16,608 nt of DNA, from positions 1-16,608 of the forward strand of contig JBELFK010000059.1 of assembly GCA_042092935.1 (NCBI GenBank). The letters are read 5' to 3'. How positions within the stretch are numbered: position 1 is the stretch's first letter; each line of letters starts with the position of its first letter. The stretch is from JASMHC01 sp042092935 (lineage in GTDB: Bacteria > Pseudomonadota > Alphaproteobacteria > Rhodobacterales > Rhodobacteraceae). The notes below the pieces were generated by a model. The model did not search any database. It was not told where the DNA came from and worked only from the letters and a program-made list of their open reading frames with translations. The translations under genes were made by a program, and so were the position numbers. Positions 14,025-16,608 of the stretch are shown here, piece by piece.

Positions 14025-14233
14025 TGCGTCATGTGACGTTGACGTCAACGGCAACAACAATACCGCCCGCAGAACGCCATTGATTTCGCCCCGTGAACAA
14101 TGAGGGCCACCCATCCAGTTTTGCCGCTCAAAAAACTGCCTCATCACAAAATGGACACATTTTGGCGGAATTACTGACACCGAGCTTAACGTATACATGG
14201 CGCTAGTTAGCGTCGAGAAATATAGAAGTGTAA
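14025..14233. promoter_or_regulatory. AT-rich intergenic region with several inverted repeats
   Basis: The stretch between rmuC and a small ORF has no recognised gene. It holds a perfect 14-bp palindrome CGTTGACGTCAACG (14037-14050) with a flanking CGTCA-TG-TGACG (14027-14038). It also holds CAGTTTT/AAAACTG (14116-14122/14132-14138) enclosed by TGAGG/CCTCA (14101-14105/14139-14143), CAAAATG-gaca-CATTTTG (14147-14164), and CGCTA-GT-TAGCG (14201-14212). TATACA (14192-14197) is a good -10 hexamer for the following ORF, though no good -35 stands at 16-18 bases. Base composition is more AT-rich than in the neighbouring genes. Confidence 0.5.
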
Positions 14234-14359
14234 ATGGTGAAAGTAATGCGTAAAAAGATTTTCTATTCCTGGTTTTTCGTGGTCGGTTGCTCTTTAGGGA
14301 TCAATGCCGCTGTGGCAGATCCCAATCAATCGACAGTTATCGTGTCGCCTGCGCATTAA
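14234..14359 (+). CDS. Small ORF encoding a candidate exported peptide (41 residues)
   Basis: An unrecognised 41-codon frame. Residues 1-8 (MVKVMRKK) are basic, 9-28 hydrophobic (IFYSWFFVVGCSLGINAAVA), then DPNQSTVIVSPAH to the stop. This is a classic Sec signal-peptide layout with a good AxA-type cleavage site (AVA before Asp29), which would release a 13-residue peptide. Alternatively Val-Val-Gly-Cys19 fits a lipobox and would give a small lipoprotein. A second in-frame ATG at 14246 (MRKK) may be the true start; neither has a strong ribosome binding site. A good -10 (TATACA, 14192-14197) lies upstream. By my count 56 of its 126 bases are G or C, lower than the surrounding genes. The stop codon lies in the loop of a 12-bp hairpin. 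Without homologues it remains a candidate. Confidence 0.45.
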   Translation: MVKVMRKKIFYSWFFVVGCSLGINAAVADPNQSTVIVSPAH

Positions 14360-14371
14360 CGCGGGCGACAC
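14342..14371. terminator. 12-bp hairpin between the small ORF and chrR
   Basis: GTGTCGCCTGCG (14342-14353) pairs with CGCGGGCGACAC (14360-14371), with one T-G wobble and a 6-base loop CATTAA. It lies at the 3' ends of two convergent genes, the small ORF (plus) and chrR (minus), so a bidirectional terminator or mRNA-stabilising stem is likely. Neither side has a T-run, so efficiency as an intrinsic terminator is uncertain. Confidence 0.6.
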
Positions 14372-14397
14372 CCCTCCTATCCTACAGAACAGACGTT

Positions 14398-15063
14398 CTA
14401 AATACCAATAAACGGCTGGATCAAACGCGGTAACAGCGTTTTGAATTTCAGCGAGGCGTCGGTGACCGCAAGACAAATGCAGTCTGCCGACGTATCTGCG
14501 ACGGGCGTATGTTCCAGATGCTCGTCTGCGATTTCGACATCGCCGGGGCCAAAGTGGTCGGTCTCGTCGGTGAAGGCGCCTTTCAGGACAAGGGTGAGCT
14601 CTTGTCCGTGGTGGCCATGATGAGGGACGGCGACGCCTGCGGGAATAAACAGCAGGCGCGCCGTGGCCTCGGATGACGACACCAGTTTTGATTGCTTCAC
14701 ACCCATGCCGACAGCCGACCAGCGGATGTCATCCACATCGCCGCCGATGTAGTCGCAGACAGGGGCGGGCAGCTCGCGTTTGCGTGGTTTTTTGGGCTTT
14801 TCCGGCGCAGGGGCGCTCTGGATCAAGGCCAGCGTCGCGGCAAGGCTGTCGTCTGACATGGGCGACGCGGCAATGGACAGGGCGTCGCCTTCCAAAAGTG
14901 CGCCGCCGAGGGCATCGTAGCTTTCGCTTGTTGCGCGGCATTGATCGCACATCGAGAGATGCGCGGCGACCAGAAGGTCGGCGGCCTCGCTTAGTTGACC
15001 GGCGGAGTATCCGGCCAGAATCTGGTCGGTGAGGTGGTGTTTTATGTTCAGTGTCTGTGTCAT
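14398..15063 (-). CDS. chrR: ChrR-type zinc anti-sigma factor
   Basis: ChrR holds the sigma factor RpoE inactive until singlet oxygen triggers its release. The 221-residue protein has an N-terminal zinc anti-sigma domain with His10, His35, Cys39 and Cys42 (AHLSMCDQC), each four residues on from the R. sphaeroides ligands as I recall them. A linker rich in Lys and Pro follows (EKPKKPRKRELP). The C-terminal cupin domain has His149, His151, Glu155 and His185 (PHHGHHGQELTLVLKG), each eight residues on from the second zinc site of R. sphaeroides ChrR. All ligands are kept, so both domains should bind metal. The ATG overlaps the rpoE stop by four bases (ATGA), ensuring coupled synthesis. It converges on the small exported-peptide ORF. 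Confidence 0.95.
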   Translation of the reverse strand: MTQTLNIKHHLTDQILAGYSAGQLSEAADLLVAAHLSMCDQCRATSESYDALGGALLEGDALSIAASPMSDDSLAATLALIQSAPAPEKPKKPRKRELPAPVCDYIGGDVDDIRWSAVGMGVKQSKLVSSSEATARLLFIPAGVAVPHHGHHGQELTLVLKGAFTDETDHFGPGDVEIADEHLEHTPVADTSADCICLAVTDASLKFKTLLPRLIQPFIGI

Positions 15064-15584
15064 TGCATTGCGTGCCTCAGGCGCTCGAGCGCCAAGCGAA
15101 TTCTGGATTTGATGGTTCCAAGCGGCAGGCCGGTTTGCTCGGCGATCTCAGAGTGAGACAGGTCGCCGTAATAGGCCTTTTCGATCAGAGCGCGTTGTTT
15201 TTCAGGAAGTGACTTGATGGCCGCTGCCAATTGGGCGCTTTCCTGTTGCAGGGACAAAACCTCGGTTTGATCCGGCTCGGCCTGATTGCCCCAAGACAGG
15301 TCTTCGGGTTCAGGGCGGCGTTGTTTGCGGATGCCGTCGATCATTCGGTTGCGCGCGATAGTGAAGATCCACGTTGAAACGCTGGCCCGCGTGGGATCAA
15401 ACATGTGCGCCTTTTGCCAGACCGTTGCCATGACCTCTTGCGCGGTTTCCTCGGCCAGAGTGGCGTCAGCGCCGCTTTTCATCAGAAAGGCTTTGACCCG
15501 AGGCGCGAAGTGGCGAAACAGCATCGCGAATTGCGCCTGATCCTGCGCGTCGCGGATACGCTGGAGGCAGGTGATCCACTGCAT
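15060..15584 (-). CDS. rpoE: ECF sigma factor RpoE (ECF11 group)
   Basis: A group IV sigma factor controlled by ChrR and known in R. sphaeroides for the singlet-oxygen response. The 174-residue protein has sigma region 2 (FRHFAPRVKAFLMKSGAD, VMATVWQKAHMFDPTRASVS then TWIFTIARNRMIDG) and region 4 (LPEKQRALIEKAYYGDLSHS then EIAEQTGLPLGTIKSRIRLAL). The similarity to R. sphaeroides RpoE is very close. The ATG at 15584 is preferred because AGGA stands at good distance and the sequence then begins MQWITCLQRIRD, as in relatives. The frame stays open upstream for 57 more codons, and an ATG at 15707 coincides with the predicted transcription start, so a 41-residue longer leaderless form is possible. 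It is co-transcribed with chrR and likely autoregulated through the promoter at 15713-15741. Confidence 0.95.
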   Translation of the reverse strand: MQWITCLQRIRDAQDQAQFAMLFRHFAPRVKAFLMKSGADATLAEETAQEVMATVWQKAHMFDPTRASVSTWIFTIARNRMIDGIRKQRRPEPEDLSWGNQAEPDQTEVLSLQQESAQLAAAIKSLPEKQRALIEKAYYGDLSHSEIAEQTGLPLGTIKSRIRLALERLRHAMQ

Positions 15585-15712
15585 GTTGTCCTGCGACGGT
15601 CCCAATTTGCGCGTTTGCCTCGGTGCTTTTCGCCGGTTAGGTCCGGCGTTTGCTGCGGTTATGGCCCGTCGCGGTGCGGGGGCGAGAGAGGTGATTTCCT
15701 GAAACATATTCG

Positions 15713-15741
15713 CATTACGGTCGAAAACCGCAAGTGGATCA
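15713..15741 (-). promoter_or_regulatory. RpoE-type promoter of rpoE-chrR
   Basis: On the minus strand TGATCC (15741-15736), exactly 18 bases, then TAATG (15717-15713). From memory, the R. sphaeroides RpoE consensus is TGATCC-N18-TAAGA, so the -35 and spacing match fully and the -10 partly. The position upstream of rpoE matches the known positive autoregulation of this sigma factor. Confidence 0.7.
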
Positions 15742-15808
15742 TTTTCGGGGCGCAAATTGGTGCAATCGAGCGTGTTGCGATTTGAGGAAGATCAATGTGG
15801 GGCGGGCG

Positions 15809-15814
15809 TATATC
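15809..15814 (+). promoter_or_regulatory. Candidate -10 element of the DUF3775 gene
   Basis: TATATC ends a 14-base string GGCGGGCGTATATC (15801-15814) that is repeated exactly in front of the SDHAF4-like gene (5599-5586, minus strand). The start would fall near 15821, leaving a leader of about 30 bases. No good -35 is visible at 16-18 bases. Confidence 0.42.
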
Positions 15815-15852
15815 CTGCAAGGTGAAAGTACCTTTTGAACAGGACGCCGATC

Positions 15853-16179
15853 ATGCTGGAAATCTCATCCTATAAAGTGGCCCAGATCATTCTGATGGCG
15901 CGCGAATTGCACCGCGCCGAGGGTGAGCTGCGCGCCTTCATTGAAAATCTGTTGCCCGAGGAACAGACAAGCCTTGTGGCGATCATGTGGATCGGGCGGG
16001 ATACGTTCGATGCCAGCGAGGTCGAAGATGCAATGGCCACCGCCCGCGCCGAGGCAACGACTCCGACCGCGGATTACCTGATCGGTTCGCCGCATTTGTC
16101 CGATCATCTGGAAAACGGGCTGGACGCTTTGGGGATTTCGATCACGGATGATGAAGATGAATTGATCCGTGGCGGATAG
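15853..16179 (+). CDS. DUF3775 family protein
   Basis: A 108-residue acidic protein resembling the DUF3775 family, whose function is unknown. It opens MLEISSYKVAQIILMARELH, then LPEEQTSLVAIMWIGRDTFDASEVEDAM, and ends in an acidic stretch (SITDDEDELIRGG) after the conserved-looking DYLIGSPHLSDHLENGLDALG. No membrane segment or signal peptide is seen, so it is probably cytosolic. The ATG at 15853 has AGGA at 15841-15844; an in-frame TTG at 15835 lies upstream of that site and is not preferred. The gene is divergent from rpoE-chrR, but its putative -10 is of housekeeping type, so a link to RpoE is not supported. A strong terminator begins at its last codons. Confidence 0.75.
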   Translation: MLEISSYKVAQIILMARELHRAEGELRAFIENLLPEEQTSLVAIMWIGRDTFDASEVEDAMATARAEATTPTADYLIGSPHLSDHLENGLDALGISITDDEDELIRGG

Positions 16180-16205
16180 GGCTGCGCGCCCTATCCGGTT
16201 TTCTT
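16173..16205 (+). terminator. Intrinsic terminator of the DUF3775 gene
   Basis: CGGATAGGGC (16173-16182) and GCCCTATCCG (16188-16197) form a perfect 10-bp stem with a 5-base loop, followed by GTTTTCTT. The TAG stop (16177-16179) is part of the stem. It may also end the convergent gene on the minus strand, where the stem lies 13 bases past the stop, but that side has no T-run. Confidence 0.9.
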
Positions 16206-16209
16206 GTCG

Positions 16210-16608
16210 TTAAACGTGGTCAACGATGTCCAGATGCTGAGACTGGGTGTCGATGATTGCCATCCAGTCTTTGACCAGCGCGGCATCGCTCGGCGCAGCT
16301 GACACCCCCGCTGCGATCTGGCCTTTCAAGACAGCGGTCACGGCCAATGCAACCGTGCCCGAAACCAGACGCGCCATTGCCGTACTGTCATCATCGCCCC
16401 ATGCATCCATGGCATAGGTCTTGTGCCAGACCGTTGCGCCGTCTTTTTCCGCTTTCAGGGACACACATAGCACCACGCGGTCCGGTTCGCCTTCGTCATA
16501 GGCGTTGTCGGTCCAGAATTGATCCGACATGTCCTTGAGCCGTGCGTCGCCCTCGGGGCCGCTGAGGGTTTCGATTTCGGTGAATACATCCGCCCAGGCG
16601 TCTTTCCA
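16210..16608 (-). CDS. Saccharopine dehydrogenase-family protein, C-terminal part
   Basis: The visible 132 residues are the C-terminal end of a longer protein whose start lies beyond the window; the frame is open to the last base (WKDAWADVFTEIETLSGPEG at the edge). The stretch VWHKTYAMDAWGDDDSTAM followed by ARLVSGTVALAVTAVLKG resembles the C-terminal substrate domain of saccharopine dehydrogenase-like oxidoreductases. The Rossmann domain that would confirm this is outside. Substrate is unknown; such proteins act on lysine-like or polyamine substrates or have unassigned roles. It ends with TAA at 16210-16212, and the strong hairpin at 16173-16197 lies between it and the convergent DUF3775 gene. 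Confidence 0.62.
   Translation of the reverse strand, partial: WKDAWADVFTEIETLSGPEGDARLKDMSDQFWTDNAYDEGEPDRVVLCVSLKAEKDGATVWHKTYAMDAWGDDDSTAMARLVSGTVALAVTAVLKGQIAAGVSAAPSDAALVKDWMAIIDTQSQHLDIVDHV

Noticed and set aside
13974..14198. A 74-codon minus-strand frame over the rmuC end and the intergenic region
   Set aside because: No family features or ribosome binding site, and it overlaps the rmuC C-terminus.
14386..14399. AGAAC-AGAC-GTTCT, resembling a GAAC-N4-GTTC LexA box of Firmicutes
   Set aside because: Alphaproteobacterial LexA uses GTTC-N7-GTTC direct repeats, and this site overlaps the chrR stop with no promoter nearby.
15268..15296. TGATCC-N18-CAAGA on the plus strand within rpoE, a second RpoE-like promoter
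   Set aside because: It is antisense in coding sequence, the first base of the -10 is wrong and no gene lies downstream in that direction.

Overview
The window reads as chromosomal DNA of a marine-type alphaproteobacterium of the Rhodobacterales (Roseobacter group). This is inferred from protein family flavour, not from a search: an RpoE-ChrR pair whose zinc ligands line up with Rhodobacter sphaeroides ChrR, a truB/rbfA/rpsO cluster, the order rsmB - heparinase-like - purH - lspA, DUF1643, SDHAF4-type DUF1674, and an RTX protein with a Roseobacter-style N-terminal hydrophobic segment. The genes are GC-rich and most are housekeeping. I see no tRNA, rRNA, IS element, phage gene or CRISPR array.

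Layout. 1-3000, minus strand: truB, then a DUF1643 gene, an RTX repeat protein and rpsO, with a terminator-like hairpin at the left edge. 3115-5280: an EamA drug/metabolite transporter (plus) meets rbfA (minus) tail to tail, and rbfA and dapB diverge from a short shared promoter region. 5281-5558: dapB converges on a small SDHAF4-like gene across two hairpin structures. 5646-14024, plus strand: rsmB, a heparinase II/III-family protein, purH, lspA, mutL (interrupted by a 100-N assembly gap) and rmuC, closely packed or overlapping from the heparinase gene onward. 14025-14397: the only long stretch without a recognised gene. It is AT-richer, holds several inverted repeats and encodes an unrecognised 41-residue candidate exported peptide. 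14398-15584, minus strand: chrR and rpoE, overlapping as ATGA, with an RpoE-type promoter upstream. 15853-16179: a DUF3775 gene with a strong terminator. 16210-16608: the C-terminal part of a saccharopine dehydrogenase-family protein.

How the genes work together. truB, rbfA, rsmB and rpsO serve ribosome and RNA maturation. dapB makes lysine and diaminopimelate precursors, purH completes IMP synthesis, and lspA matures lipoproteins. mutL and rmuC concern DNA repair and genome stability, and the SDHAF4-like protein helps succinate dehydrogenase assembly. RpoE-ChrR is the singlet-oxygen stress switch known from R. sphaeroides.

I did not find a clear new multi-gene system. The best leads are: the 41-codon exported-peptide ORF, whose stop codon lies in the loop of a 12-bp hairpin; a possible leaderless, N-terminally extended RpoE start exactly at the predicted transcription start; an LspA that has Ser where the family has a conserved Asp in the first membrane helix; and an intergenic inverted element with a close look-alike inside purH.
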